Both the position numbers and the translations under genes were made by a program. A stretch of 64,000 nucleotides of DNA from Kocuria rosea (GTDB lineage Bacteria > Actinomycetota > Actinomycetes > Actinomycetales > Micrococcaceae): the NCBI RefSeq assembly GCF_023715525.1, contig NZ_JAMBOG010000001.1:124001-188000 (forward strand). Direction: 5' to 3'. How positions within the stretch are numbered: position 1 is the stretch's first letter; each line of letters opens with the position of its first letter. The notes beneath the pieces are model-generated. The model did no database searches, was not told where the DNA came from, and saw only the letters and a program-made list of their open reading frames with translations. Of the stretch, positions 25,789 through 34,892 are shown one piece after another.

Positions 25789-26788
25789 GCTCCCGCTCCT
25801 GCGCGGTGCGGGTGAGGTGGACGACGGCCAGCCCGCACAGCACGCCGATCACCGTCTCGACCGCCCGCGCCTGCAGCAGCTCGCCGGCGGGCGCCGGGTG
25901 CGCCAGCTGGGTCATCAGCAGGGCCAGCGGGGTGATGAACAGCAGGGCCACGCAGTAGTTGCGGCCCACGAACAGCTCCGCGAGGAACTGGAAGAGGACC
26001 ACCAGCGCCACCACGTGCCACTGCTGCAGCGGCACCGCCAGCACCGCCGCGGAGACGCCCACGCCGCCCAGGGTGCCCACCACACGGTGGACGCCGCGCT
26101 GCATCCGCGCGCCCAGGTCCGGGGCCGCGATGGGGGCGGCGGCCGCGACCATGGCCCAGTAGGCGTGCGAGAGCCCGCCGGCCGAGCCCAGCGCCCCGGC
26201 CGCGGACGTGGCCAGGAGGAACCGGCCCCCGTGCGCCCACAGCTGCCCCGCCGTGAGCCCGTGGTGCTCAGCGACGGGGGCCACGGGCCCGGTCACCCCC
26301 TCCCCCGCCCAGCGGGACGCCGCGCCCAGGGCCACGGAGAGCGCGGCGGAGAGCGCCGCGACCAGCACGGCCTCCCCCACCGGGGCGGCGTGCTCCAGGC
26401 AGCCCACGGCGCCCACTGCGAAGACGAAGAACAGGGACCCGGCCGGCTTGAGCGTCCAGTGGGCCGCGGCCACCGCCCCGAGCCCGGCCGCCACCGCGGT
26501 GACGGCCAGCACCACCGCCTGCGGGAGCCCGTTCAGCGCCGCGCCGAGCGCGACGCACAGGACCATCAGCAGGCCCGCCCGGCCCTGGTGGCGGACGCGG
26601 GCGCGGAGGGGCTCGTGCCGGGCGTAGATCGAGGTGAACGCGCCGAAGGCCGCGTAGATGCCGAGGTCGGCGCGCCCGGCGGCGACGAGGGCGGCCAGGG
26701 GGACCGCCACCGACAGGGCGATGCGGGCCGCGGGCAGGTGGTCCCGCTGGGACGGGCGCAGGGCGAAGAACGCACGGATCGGGTGCAC
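25703..26788 (-). CDS. FUSC-family membrane protein (aromatic acid exporter type)
   Basis: About 361 residues in this version, with some ten hydrophobic segments in two groups and the motif IYAAFGAFTSIYARHEPLRARVRHQG near the first group, typical of FUSC/YccS-like proteins that may export small organic acids. The start is uncertain: the frame stays open to 26980, with ATG at 26905 and GTG at 26803 and 26788. I prefer 26788 because the upstream part is Pro/Arg-rich and unlike protein and AGGTGG lies 11 bases before. The Arg/Pro-rich tail runs 86 bases into the convergent NUDIX-like gene. Confidence 0.75.
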   Translation of the reverse strand: MHPIRAFFALRPSQRDHLPAARIALSVAVPLAALVAAGRADLGIYAAFGAFTSIYARHEPLRARVRHQGRAGLLMVLCVALGAALNGLPQAVVLAVTAVAAGLGAVAAAHWTLKPAGSLFFVFAVGAVGCLEHAAPVGEAVLVAALSAALSVALGAASRWAGEGVTGPVAPVAEHHGLTAGQLWAHGGRFLLATSAAGALGSAGGLSHAYWAMVAAAAPIAAPDLGARMQRGVHRVVGTLGGVGVSAAVLAVPLQQWHVVALVVLFQFLAELFVGRNYCVALLFITPLALLMTQLAHPAPAGELLQARAVETVIGVLCGLAVVHLTRTAQERELSGPSRRGRRPGAPGPRGRRRTPPAPRG

Positions 26789-26958
26789 GGGGTCGGGGAC
26801 CACCTCTCTGCGGGGCGACGGCCGGGGCGCCGGTCCCCTGCGCGGCAGGGTGGCCCCACAGCGTCGAACGCGCGCGGGACCGGCACCCTTCCGGGCGGGG
26901 TCCATGAGAAGGCTCACAGCGGGTCCGCCGCCCGGGTCCGGCCGCCACCGGGGTGCCG

Positions 26959-26964
26959 CACAAT
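26959..26964 (+). promoter_or_regulatory. -10 element, leaderless start of tgt
   Basis: CACAAT ends six bases before the GTG at 26971; no Shine-Dalgarno sequence is present. Confidence 0.5.
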
Positions 26965-26970
26965 GGTCGG

Positions 26971-28272
26971 GTGAGCGCACCTGCCGAGACCCCCCTGTTC
27001 CCCGCCGCCCGCACCGCCTTCGGCTTCGCGGTGGACCACCGGCTCCGCGAGACCGCGAGGATCCCCGGCGAGCGCGTCGACGCCAACGGCGGGCCGTTCC
27101 TGGGCCGCACCGGGACCATCACGACCCCGCACGGGACGATCAGCACCCCCGCCTTCGTCCCGGTCGGCACCCAGGCGACGGTCAAGGCCGTCCTGCCCGA
27201 GTCCGTGCGGGAGCTCGGCGCGCAGGCCCTGCTCGCCAACGCCTACCACCTCTACCTCCAGCCCGGGGCCGAGGTGCTCGACGCCGCCGGCGGGCTGGGC
27301 GCGTTCATGAACTGGGGGGGCCCCACCTTCACGGACTCCGGCGGCTTCCAGGTCATGTCCCTGGGCTCGGGGTTCAAGAAGGTCATCGACATGTCGACGG
27401 TCGCGGCCTCCGCCGCCGGGGACGACGACGTCGCGACCGGCAAGGAGCGGATGGCCCACGTCGACGAGGACGGGGTCACGTTCCGGTCCCACATCAACGG
27501 GGACGTCCACCGGTTCACCCCGGAGATCTCCATGCAGGTCCAGCACCGGCTGGGGGCGGACATCATGTTCGCCTTCGACGAGCTCACGACGCTGCACAAC
27601 TCCCGCGGCTACCAGGAGGCCTCCCTGGAGCGGACCCGCCGGTGGGCGCAGCGCTGCGTCGCCGAGCACGTCCGGCTCACCGGGGAGCGCACCGGCAAGC
27701 CGTACCAGGCGCTGTTCGGCGTGATCCAGGGCGCCCAGTACGAGGACCTGCGGCGCCGGGCGTGCCGCGACCTCGGCGCGATGGACTTCGACGGCTACGG
27801 GATCGGCGGGGCGCTGGAGAAGGACAACCTCGGCACGATCGTGCGCTGGTGCAACGAGGAGCTGCCCGAGGACCGGCCCCGGCACCTGCTGGGGATCTCC
27901 GAGCCGGACGACATCTTCATCGCCCTCGAGAACGGCGCCGACACCTTCGACTGCGTCTCCCCCACCCGGGTGGCCCGCAACGCGGCGGTCTACACCCCGG
28001 ACGGGCGGTTCAACATCGACAACGCCCGGTTCCGCACGGACTTCGCCCCGGTCTTCGAGGGCTGCGACTGCTACACGTGCACGCACTACACGAGGGCGTA
28101 CCTGCACCACCTGTTCAAGGCGAAGGAGCGGCTGTCGGCGACGCTCGCCTCGATCCACAACGAGCGCTTCGTCGTGCGCATGGTCGACGGCGCCCGCGAG
28201 GCCATGGCCGACGGGACGTACTTCGAGTACCGGGACGAGGTCCTGGGCCGCTACTACGCCGGCCGGTCCTGA
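26971..28272 (+). CDS. tgt: Queuine tRNA-ribosyltransferase
   Basis: 433 residues. It exchanges guanine 34 in GUN anticodons for queuine or a precursor. Family signatures: FTDSGGFQVMSL with the active-site Asp, FAFDELTT, GYGIGGALEKDNL, and the zinc site CDCYTCTHYTRAYLHHLF. GTG at 26971 chosen because CACAAT six bases upstream indicates a leaderless mRNA; an in-frame GTG at 26953 is the alternative. No queuosine biosynthesis genes are seen here, but a queuosine-precursor transporter lies at 37 kb, so salvage is likely. It ends before a strong bidirectional hairpin. Confidence 0.93.
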   Translation: MSAPAETPLFPAARTAFGFAVDHRLRETARIPGERVDANGGPFLGRTGTITTPHGTISTPAFVPVGTQATVKAVLPESVRELGAQALLANAYHLYLQPGAEVLDAAGGLGAFMNWGGPTFTDSGGFQVMSLGSGFKKVIDMSTVAASAAGDDDVATGKERMAHVDEDGVTFRSHINGDVHRFTPEISMQVQHRLGADIMFAFDELTTLHNSRGYQEASLERTRRWAQRCVAEHVRLTGERTGKPYQALFGVIQGAQYEDLRRRACRDLGAMDFDGYGIGGALEKDNLGTIVRWCNEELPEDRPRHLLGISEPDDIFIALENGADTFDCVSPTRVARNAAVYTPDGRFNIDNARFRTDFAPVFEGCDCYTCTHYTRAYLHHLFKAKERLSATLASIHNERFVVRMVDGAREAMADGTYFEYRDEVLGRYYAGRS

Positions 28273-28330
28273 CGGCGCCCTGTCCCGCCCCTGCACCCCG
28301 GGCCTCCGGGTGCGGGCGCTCCGGGGACGC

Positions 28331-28370
28331 CGCGAGGCCGGTGCCCGACGGGTCGGGCACCGGCCTCGCG
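28331..28370. terminator. Bidirectional terminator between tgt and ansP
   Basis: Perfect 18-base inverted repeat (28331-28348 and 28353-28370) with loop CGGG between two convergent genes. Confidence 0.85.
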
Positions 28371-28381
28371 GACCGGGAGGA

Positions 28382-28417
28382 GCTACCGGACGGGCTACCG
28401 GACGGGCTACCGGACGG
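28382..28417 (-). repeat. 12-bp tandem repeat giving three in-frame stop codons
   Basis: Three perfect copies of GCTACCGGACGG at the end of the ansP frame. On the minus strand each copy reads CCC GTC CGG TAG, so the real stop (28407-28409) is followed by two further in-frame TAG codons. It could be a recent slippage duplication of the gene end. Confidence 0.85.
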
Positions 28418-29939
28418 GAGCCGCCGCGGTGCCGGGGACCGGCTCGGGCGGCGCGGGAGCGGCCGGCGGGACGGCGCGCAGCGCGGCGATCTCGTGCACG
28501 CGGTCCCGGCAGCGGTACCAGCCCAGCACGAGCAGCGGCACCAGCAGCAGCAGGGAGGCCACGGTCCACGTGCCCACCGGGGAGTCGAAGGCCATGAGCA
28601 CGACGACCGCCACGAGAAACGCGAGGGTGAGCCAGCCGGTGACGGGGGCCCCGGGCATCCGGAAGGACGGGCGCTCGGCCCTCCCCCGGCGGGCCCAGGC
28701 GACGAGCCGCATCTGGCACAGGATGATCATGCCCCAGGCGCTGATGATGCCGATCGAGGCGATGTTGAGCACGATCTCGAAGGCCTGGGCCGGCACGAGC
28801 GCGTTGAGCACGACGCCCAGCACCGCGACGGCCGCGGTGAGCACGATGCCGCCGTAGGGCACGCCGGCGTGGTTCATCCGCCCGGCGAAGCGCGGCGCGG
28901 AGCCGGCCAGGGACATCGAGCGCAGGATCCGGCCCGTGGAGTAGAGCCCGGCGTTGAGGGAGGACAGGGCGGCGGTGAGCACCACCAGGTTCATCACCGT
29001 GTCCATCCCGGCCACGCCGATGGAGCCGAAGAACGTCACGAACGGGCTCTCGCCCGCCTTGTAGGCGGTGTACGGCAGCAGCAGGGACAGCAGGGTCAGG
29101 GACCCGACGTAGAAGACCGCGATGCGCAGGATGACCGTGTTGACGGCCCGGGGCATGACCTTCTCCGGGTGCTCCGCCTCCCCGGCCGCGGTGCCGATGA
29201 GCTCGATCGAGGCGTAGGCGAAGACGACGCCCTGGATCACCACGACGGCGGGCAGCAGGCCGTTGGGCAGGAACCCTCCGTTGTCGGCGATGAGGGTCAG
29301 GCCGGTCTCGTGGGCGCCGTCCGGGGTCCCGAAGACCACCAGCCAGATGCCCACCAGCAGGAACACGACCAGCGCCGCGACCTTGATGAGGGCGAACCAG
29401 AACTCCAGCTCCCCGAAGACCTTCACGGACACGAGGTTCAGGCACAGCACCAGCAGCAGCGCCCCCAGGGCGAAGACCCACTGCGGGACGTCCCCGATGG
29501 GGGCCCAGTACCGGGCGAAGAACTTCATGTACAGCGCCACGGCCGTGATGTCCACGATCGCGGTCATGGCCCAGTTGAGCCAGTACAGCCAGCCGGTGAA
29601 GAAAGCCGCCTTCTCCCCGTAGAACTCGCGGGCGTAGGAGACGAAGGAGCCCGACGACGGGCGCCGCACGACGAGCTCCCCGAGCGCGCGCAGGATGAGG
29701 AACGCGAAGAAGCCGCACACGGCGTAGGTGACGACGAGGGCGGGGCCCGCGGTGGCCAGTCGGCCGCCGGCGCCCATGAACAGTCCCGTGCCGATGGCGC
29801 CGCCGATGGCGATCATCTGGATCTGCCGGGGCGTCAGGCTCTTGTGGTAGCCCTGGTCCTCGGCGTGGAGGAGGTCCAGGGCGGCGGTCGGCGGCTGGGT
29901 GGGCGTGGCATGGCGCCGGTCCGGGTGGTTGACGGTCAT
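28407..29939 (-). CDS. ansP: Amino-acid permease, probably L-asparagine permease
   Basis: 510 residues, 12 predicted membrane helices, APC superfamily amino-acid transporter family. Helix 1 carries the substrate motif [16 protein letters not shown], and [11 protein letters not shown] is conserved in this group. Specificity is inferred from the operon: the gene lies 34 bases downstream of aspartase and the asparaginase gene, all on the minus strand. ATG at 29939 with GAAGGA in front. Glutamine, GABA or aspartate uptake cannot be excluded. The end of the frame is a triple 12-base repeat. Confidence 0.75.
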   Translation of the reverse strand: MTVNHPDRRHATPTQPPTAALDLLHAEDQGYHKSLTPRQIQMIAIGGAIGTGLFMGAGGRLATAGPALVVTYAVCGFFAFLILRALGELVVRRPSSGSFVSYAREFYGEKAAFFTGWLYWLNWAMTAIVDITAVALYMKFFARYWAPIGDVPQWVFALGALLLVLCLNLVSVKVFGELEFWFALIKVAALVVFLLVGIWLVVFGTPDGAHETGLTLIADNGGFLPNGLLPAVVVIQGVVFAYASIELIGTAAGEAEHPEKVMPRAVNTVILRIAVFYVGSLTLLSLLLPYTAYKAGESPFVTFFGSIGVAGMDTVMNLVVLTAALSSLNAGLYSTGRILRSMSLAGSAPRFAGRMNHAGVPYGGIVLTAAVAVLGVVLNALVPAQAFEIVLNIASIGIISAWGMIILCQMRLVAWARRGRAERPSFRMPGAPVTGWLTLAFLVAVVVLMAFDSPVGTWTVASLLLLVPLLVLGWYRCRDRVHEIAALRAVPPAAPAPPEPVPGTAAAPVR

Positions 29940-29973
29940 GGTGTCCTTCGGCTGGGTCCGCTGCGCGGACGGA

Positions 29974-31377
29974 TCATTTCGTGAGGTTGGCGAGGCGCTC
30001 GGGGCGCAGGATCTGCGCCAGCTCCTCGGCGGTCAGCAGGCCGCGCTCGCGCACCAGCTCCGCGACGCCGCTGCCCGTGGCCAGGGCCTCCCGGGCGATC
30101 GCGGTGGCGGTGGCGTAGCCCAGGTGGGGGTTCAGGGCGGTCACCAGGCCGATGGAGTTCTCCACGGACGCGCGCAGGCGCTCCTCGTCGGCGGTGATGC
30201 CGCGCACGCAGCGCTCCGTGAGCGTGGTGCAGGCCGCGCGCAGGTGGGCGACGCTCTTGTGCAGGCTGTGCACGATGACGGGCTCGAAGGCGTTGAGCTG
30301 CAGCTGCCCGCCCTCGGCGGCCATCGTGATGGTGACGTCGTTGCCGATGACCTCGTAGGCGACCTGGCTGACCACCTCGGGGATCACCGGGTTGATCTTC
30401 CCGGGCATGATCGAGGAGCCGGACTGCACGGCGGGCAGGGCGATCTCGCCCAGCCCGGCGCGGGGCCCGGAGGAGAGCAGCCGCAGGTCGTTGCAGATCT
30501 TGGACAGCTTCACGGCCACGCGCTTGAGCACGCCGGACAGGTGCACGAAGGCCCCCACGTCCTGGGTGGCCTCCACCAGGTCGACGGCGGTGACCAGCGG
30601 CAGGCCGGTGACGGCGGCCAGGTGGCGGCAGGCCGCGTCGGTGTAGCCCTCCGGGGCGTTGAGCCCGGTGCCGATCGCGGTGGCGCCCAGGTTGATCTCG
30701 TGGATCAGCAGGTTCGCCTCGGCCAGCCGCTGGCGGTCCTCGCGGATCATCACGGCGTAGGTGCCGAACTCCTGGCCCAGGGTCATCGGCACGGCGTCCT
30801 GCAGCTGGGTGCGGCCCATTTTCACCACGGTACGGAACTCGCGCGCCTTGTCGGCGAACGCGCCCTCGAGCACCTCCAGCGCGGCCAGCAGCTCCTGGAC
30901 CCCGGAGACGGTGGCGATCTTCACGGCCGTGGGGTAGGCGTCGTTGGTGGACTGCGAGAGGTTGACGTGGTCGTTGGGGTGCAGCCGGGAGTACTCGCCC
31001 TTGGCCGCGCCCAGCAGCTCGAGGGCGCGGTTGGCGATCACCTCGTTGGCGTTCATGTTCGAGGAGGTGCCGGCCCCGCCCTGGATCACGTCGACGCGGA
31101 ACTGCTCGTGCAGGCGCCCGTCCAGGATCTCCTGGCAGGCCGCGACGATCGCGTCGGCGCGCTCGGCGTCGAGCAGGCCGAGCTCGTGGTTGGTGCGGGC
31201 GGCGGCCAGCTTGACGGCCGCCAGGCCGCGGACCAGGTGGGCGTGCCCGCCCAGGGGCTGGCCGGTGATCGGGAAGTTCTCCACGGCGCGCAGGGTCTGC
31301 ACGCCCCAGTAGGCGTCGGCGGGGACCTCGCGCTCGCCGAGCAGGTCGTGCTCGACGCGGAAGGCGGTGGTGGTCAT
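29974..31377 (-). CDS. aspA: Aspartate ammonia-lyase
   Basis: 467 residues, the usual aspartase length. It splits aspartate into fumarate and ammonia. The superfamily signature [11 protein letters not shown] is at about residues 320-330 and [16 protein letters not shown] is the family block that distinguishes aspartase/fumarase. Asparaginase next door makes aspartase more likely than fumarase C. The ATG overlaps the asparaginase stop by four bases (ATGA), so translation is coupled. Confidence 0.93.
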   Translation of the reverse strand: MTTTAFRVEHDLLGEREVPADAYWGVQTLRAVENFPITGQPLGGHAHLVRGLAAVKLAAARTNHELGLLDAERADAIVAACQEILDGRLHEQFRVDVIQGGAGTSSNMNANEVIANRALELLGAAKGEYSRLHPNDHVNLSQSTNDAYPTAVKIATVSGVQELLAALEVLEGAFADKAREFRTVVKMGRTQLQDAVPMTLGQEFGTYAVMIREDRQRLAEANLLIHEINLGATAIGTGLNAPEGYTDAACRHLAAVTGLPLVTAVDLVEATQDVGAFVHLSGVLKRVAVKLSKICNDLRLLSSGPRAGLGEIALPAVQSGSSIMPGKINPVIPEVVSQVAYEVIGNDVTITMAAEGGQLQLNAFEPVIVHSLHKSVAHLRAACTTLTERCVRGITADEERLRASVENSIGLVTALNPHLGYATATAIAREALATGSGVAELVRERGLLTAEELAQILRPERLANLTK

Positions 31378-32417
31378 GGTGTCCTCGGATCTGTCGGGAG
31401 CGGGCGGGGTGCGCCGGGGGCGGTCGGCGGAGCGGGGTCGACGGCGGCGAGGGCCCCGACGGGGCGCCCGCCCCCGAGCACCGGGACGACGGCGAGGTCG
31501 GCCAGCGCCTCCGTGGCCATCCCGAGGTGCTGCAGGGCCCGGACGGTGACCGGCATCCGGGCGCGGTCGGCGCCGTCGGCGATCTTCACGGCGAGGCCGC
31601 GGCCGTCGGGCAGGCCCACGAGCTGGAGGCCCTCGAAGCCGTCCTTGGCGAGCAGGCCGGGCACCCGGCGCATCAGCGCGGTGACGTCGCGGCCCTCCCC
31701 GGCCACCTGCTCCGGGTGGGCGGTCATGGCCGCCGCGACCCGCGCCTCGGGGGTGCCCGGGGCGGCGGAGACCAGGCGGGCGAAGGCGGTGGCCATGCCG
31801 CGCAGGGTGACGGCGAACAGCGGCGTGCCGCAGCCGTCCGTGCTCTGGGCGCCGAGCGGCTCCCCGGTCAGCTCCGCCACGACCTCGGCGACCAGCTCCT
31901 GCAGGGGGTGGCGCGGGTCGGTGTAGCCGGCGACCGGCCACCCGTTGACCAGGCAGGTGGCGACCATGGCCGCGTGCTTGCCCGAGCAGTTCTGGGCGAG
32001 GCGGGACGGCCCCTGGCCGGCGCGCAGCGCGGACGCCCGCTCCGCCGCCCCGTAGGGCAGGTCGGGGACGTTCTCCAGGGCGGCCCCGTCGGTGTGGTGC
32101 AGGGCCAGGATCCGGCGGGCGCCCTCCTGGTGGGCGGGCGCGCCCGAGTGGCTGGCGGCGGCCAGGGCCAGCAGCTCCGGCGGCAGCTCGAGCCCGGCCC
32201 GCAGCATCGCCACGGCCTGCAGGGGCTTGAGCGAGGAGCGCGGGTAGAACAGCGCCCCCGGGTCCCCCGCCGCCAGCAGCACGGCCCCGGAGGCGTCGGT
32301 GGCGACCAGCGAGCCGTGGTGGACGCTCTCGACCACGCCGTCGCGGGTCTGCTCGGCGACGGCGACGTGCCGGGGGCGGGCGAGGGACAGGGGCGCCTCG
32401 GGGGCGGTGGTCGTCAT
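31374..32417 (-). CDS. L-asparaginase (Asparaginase_II family)
   Basis: 347 residues of the type related to Rhizobium etli asparaginase II (PF06089), not the E. coli AnsA/AnsB fold. Motifs: the SSLKPLQA block with the catalytic Ser-Lys pair, ASHSGAPAHQEGARRIL, and AQNCSGKHAAMV with conserved Cys/Lys residues. Makes aspartate and ammonia from asparagine for the following aspartase. ATG at 32417 with AAGGAC upstream; 74 bases after the gntR stop, so likely in one transcript with it. The last 30 residues are Pro-rich and probably disordered. Confidence 0.88.
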   Translation of the reverse strand: MTTTAPEAPLSLARPRHVAVAEQTRDGVVESVHHGSLVATDASGAVLLAAGDPGALFYPRSSLKPLQAVAMLRAGLELPPELLALAAASHSGAPAHQEGARRILALHHTDGAALENVPDLPYGAAERASALRAGQGPSRLAQNCSGKHAAMVATCLVNGWPVAGYTDPRHPLQELVAEVVAELTGEPLGAQSTDGCGTPLFAVTLRGMATAFARLVSAAPGTPEARVAAAMTAHPEQVAGEGRDVTALMRRVPGLLAKDGFEGLQLVGLPDGRGLAVKIADGADRARMPVTVRALQHLGMATEALADLAVVPVLGGGRPVGALAAVDPAPPTAPGAPRPLPTDPRTP

Positions 32418-32491
32418 GCGGGTCCTTGCTCTGTGGGTGGGGGCGTGCGAGGGGGACGGGTCCGGCGGTGGCCGGCGCCCGGCCGGGTGGC

Positions 32492-33208
32492 TCAGGGACG
32501 GGACCGGCCGGGCCCGTCGGCGGTGATGGTCCCCAGGGCGTCGTGGACGGCCGCCAGGTGGTCCCGCATGGCCGCCTCGGCCTCGCCGGGATCGCCCTGC
32601 TCGATGGCCCGGAAGACGCGCAGGTGCTCCTCGTCGGAGCGGGGCTGGCGGTCGGCCACGACGTTGAGGGTCTCGGACTGGTGGGTGAGGGCCTCACGGA
32701 TGTCGGCGATGACGTTCTCGAACACCCGGTTGCCGCTGATCCGCGCGATGGCGGCGTGGAAGCTGGTGTCCAGCTCCACCCATGCCTGGGGGTCGTCCTC
32801 CGCCACCATCGCGCCGACGACGTCGCGCAGGAGCTGCACGTCCTCCTCGGTGCGGCGCCGGGCAGCGAGCCCGGCCGCGGGGACCTCGATGTGCGGACGG
32901 GCCTCGTGCAGGTCGCGCGCCGAGTACGTCCCCAGGGCCAGGTCCTTGGCCACCCGCGCGGACACCACGAAGGTCCCTTTGCCGGTGCGGCTCTCCGTCA
33001 GGCCGAGGGCCGCGCAGGAGCGCAGGGCCTCGCGGACGACCGAGCGGCTGACGTCGTAGCGCTGGGCCAGGGCCGCCTCCGAGGGCAGCTTCTCCCCGAC
33101 CGGCAGCTGCCCCTCCTCGATCCCCCGGCGCAGGGCGGAGAAGACCGCCTCGGCGGCACTGACGCGCACAATGGGCTGTCCGGCTGTCCGGCTGTCCGAC
33201 AGGTTCAT
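32492..33208 (-). CDS. GntR-family (FadR subfamily) transcription regulator
   Basis: 238 residues. Winged HTH near residues 15-75 (EKLPSEAALAQRYDVSRSVVREALRSCAALGL) and a C-terminal FCD all-helical ligand domain with metal-binding Asp/His positions (ELDTSFHAAIA, DEEHLRVFRAI). Located at the head of the asparaginase-aspartase-permease operon, so it likely responds to aspartate, asparagine or another dicarboxylate. ATG at 33208; a TTGACA-17-CATGCT promoter ends six bases before it. A palindrome CTGTCCGACAG inside codons 3-6 may be its own operator. The divergent permease at 33399 may be a second target. Confidence 0.88.
   Translation of the reverse strand: MNLSDSRTAGQPIVRVSAAEAVFSALRRGIEEGQLPVGEKLPSEAALAQRYDVSRSVVREALRSCAALGLTESRTGKGTFVVSARVAKDLALGTYSARDLHEARPHIEVPAAGLAARRRTEEDVQLLRDVVGAMVAEDDPQAWVELDTSFHAAIARISGNRVFENVIADIREALTHQSETLNVVADRQPRSDEEHLRVFRAIEQGDPGEAEAAMRDHLAAVHDALGTITADGPGRSRP
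33174..33197 (-). repeat. 8-bp triple repeat with overlapping palindromic operator candidate
   Basis: Three tandem GGCTGTCC units (33174-33197). The last overlaps the perfect palindrome CTGTCCGACAG (33192-33202), which matches the TGTCnGACA core known for FadR-type regulators. It sits just inside the gntR coding start. Confidence 0.55.
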
Positions 33209-33214
33209 GGTCCG

Positions 33215-33243
33215 AGCATGACGGGGATCACATCACCTGTCAA
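33215..33243 (-). promoter_or_regulatory. Promoter of the gntR-asparagine operon, leaderless
   Basis: TTGACA (33243-33238), exactly 17 bases, CATGCT (33220-33215), then six bases to the ATG. The -35 box is a perfect consensus. Confidence 0.65.
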
Positions 33244-33398
33244 CCCCGTCCCGGCGATCCGGCCCGGCCCCGGTGACGCCGGGGAAGCACAGGTGTGCGT
33301 ACCATGCCGGAGTCCGTTCGAGGGGTCCGGCACGGCGCAGTGCTGCCCACCGTCAGCCGCGCACCGGACCCCCTCACCCCCTCATCCCCGGGAGAACC

Positions 33399-34838
33399 AT
33401 GTCCACCTCCACCCCGGCCGGGCCGCCCGCACCCCACGGCGGCCTCGCCAAGACCCTCAAACCCCGCCACCTGTCCATGATCGCCATCGCCGGCGTCATC
33501 GGCGCGGGCCTCTTCGTCGGCTCCGGCGTGGCCATCCAGCAGGCCGGTCCCGCCATCCTGCTCGCCTACGCCGCCGCCGGCGTCGTCGTCGTGTTCGTCA
33601 TGCGGATGCTCGGCGAGATGGCCGCCGCCCACCCCGAGACGGGGTCCTTCTCCGCCTACGCCGACAAGGCCCTGGGCCGCTGGGCCGGGTTCAGCATCGG
33701 CTGGCTCTACGCCTGGTTCTGGATCATCGTCGTCGGCATCGAGGCCACCGCCGGCGCCGCCATCGTGCACCGCTGGGCGCCGGGCGTGGAGCAGTGGGTC
33801 TGGGCCCTCCTGCTCATGGTGCTGCTGACGCTCACCAACGTCGTCTCCGTGAAGTCCTACGGCGAGTTCGAGTTCTGGTTCGCCTCCGTCAAGGTCACGG
33901 CGATCGTCCTGTTCCTCGTCCTCGGGGTGCTGGCCATCGCCGGCCTCGTCCCCGGCGTCGCGGCCCCCGGCACGGACCACCTCGTCGGCCACGGCGGGTT
34001 CGCCCCCAACGGCTGGTCCGCGGTGGCCAGCGGCATCCTGGTCGTCGTGTTCTCGTTCTTCGGCGCCGAGATCGCCACCATCGCCGCCGGGGAGTCGGAG
34101 CAGCCGGAGAAGGCGGTCAAGAAGGCCGTCAACTCCACCGTCTGGCGCATCCTGCTCTTCTACATCGGCTCCATCGCCGTCGTCGTCACCCTGCTGCCCT
34201 GGGACGACGCCTCCGTGGCCAAGAGCCCCTACGTGGCCGTCATCGAGCGGCTGGGCATCCCGGGGGCCGCCACGATCATGGACGTCGTGGTGCTCACCAG
34301 CGTGCTCTCCTGCCTGAACTCGGGGCTCTACACCGCCAGCCGGATGCTGTTCTCCCTCTCCGAGCGCCGTGACGCGCCCCGGTCCCTGTCGGGGATCTCG
34401 CGCTCCGGCGTGCCGGTCGCCGCCGTGCTCGCCGCGACCGTGGTCGGGTTCCTCACCGTGGGCCTGAACTACCTCGCCCCGGAGGCCGTGTTCCTGTTCC
34501 TCGTGAACACCTCGGGCGCGATCGCGCTGTTCGTCTGGCTGGTCATCTGCCTGTCCCAGCTGGTCCTGCGCCGCCGGATGGACGCGCAGGAGCAGGCGCG
34601 GCTGCCCGTGCGCATGTGGGCCTTCCCGTACCTGACCTGGGCCACGGTGGCCGCCATCGGCGCCATGCTCGTCGGGATGTTCGTGCTCGACGCCACCCGA
34701 GAGTCCGCGTGGGCCTCCACCGGCCTGGCGGCCGTCGTCGTCGCCCTCGGCGTGCGGCAGCAGCGCCGGGCCCCGCGGCCCGCGGCCCTCTCCCCGCACG
34801 CCGCCCCGGCCGAGGAGACCAGCGGCGCCCGCCGCTAG
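33399..34838 (+). CDS. APC-family amino-acid permease (GABA/amino-acid type)
   Basis: 479 residues, 12 predicted membrane helices. Helix 1 motif IAIAGVIGAGLFVGSG and the conserved GEFEFWFASVKV resemble GabP-like permeases. ATG at 33399 with GGAGAA in front. It points away from the gntR-asparagine operon with about 190 bases between, so the same regulator might control it. Substrate not determinable; an amino acid or amine is likely. A perfect 34-base palindrome follows the stop. Confidence 0.85.
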   Translation: MSTSTPAGPPAPHGGLAKTLKPRHLSMIAIAGVIGAGLFVGSGVAIQQAGPAILLAYAAAGVVVVFVMRMLGEMAAAHPETGSFSAYADKALGRWAGFSIGWLYAWFWIIVVGIEATAGAAIVHRWAPGVEQWVWALLLMVLLTLTNVVSVKSYGEFEFWFASVKVTAIVLFLVLGVLAIAGLVPGVAAPGTDHLVGHGGFAPNGWSAVASGILVVVFSFFGAEIATIAAGESEQPEKAVKKAVNSTVWRILLFYIGSIAVVVTLLPWDDASVAKSPYVAVIERLGIPGAATIMDVVVLTSVLSCLNSGLYTASRMLFSLSERRDAPRSLSGISRSGVPVAAVLAATVVGFLTVGLNYLAPEAVFLFLVNTSGAIALFVWLVICLSQLVLRRRMDAQEQARLPVRMWAFPYLTWATVAAIGAMLVGMFVLDATRESAWASTGLAAVVVALGVRQQRRAPRPAALSPHAAPAEETSGARR

Positions 34839-34844
34839 CACCCC

Positions 34845-34878
34845 GGTGCCGGGGCGCCCCGCGGGGCGCCCCGGCACC
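34845..34878. terminator. Bidirectional terminator palindrome
   Basis: A 34-base perfect palindrome (arms 34845-34860 and 34863-34878 around GC) between the convergent permease and TVP38 genes. Confidence 0.8.
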
Positions 34879-34892
34879 GCCGTCCGGCCGGC

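Noticed and set aside
26658-29984. Plus-strand frame spanning tgt and the ansP region
   Set aside because: Different frame from tgt and antisense to the permease; composition is typical of a shadow.
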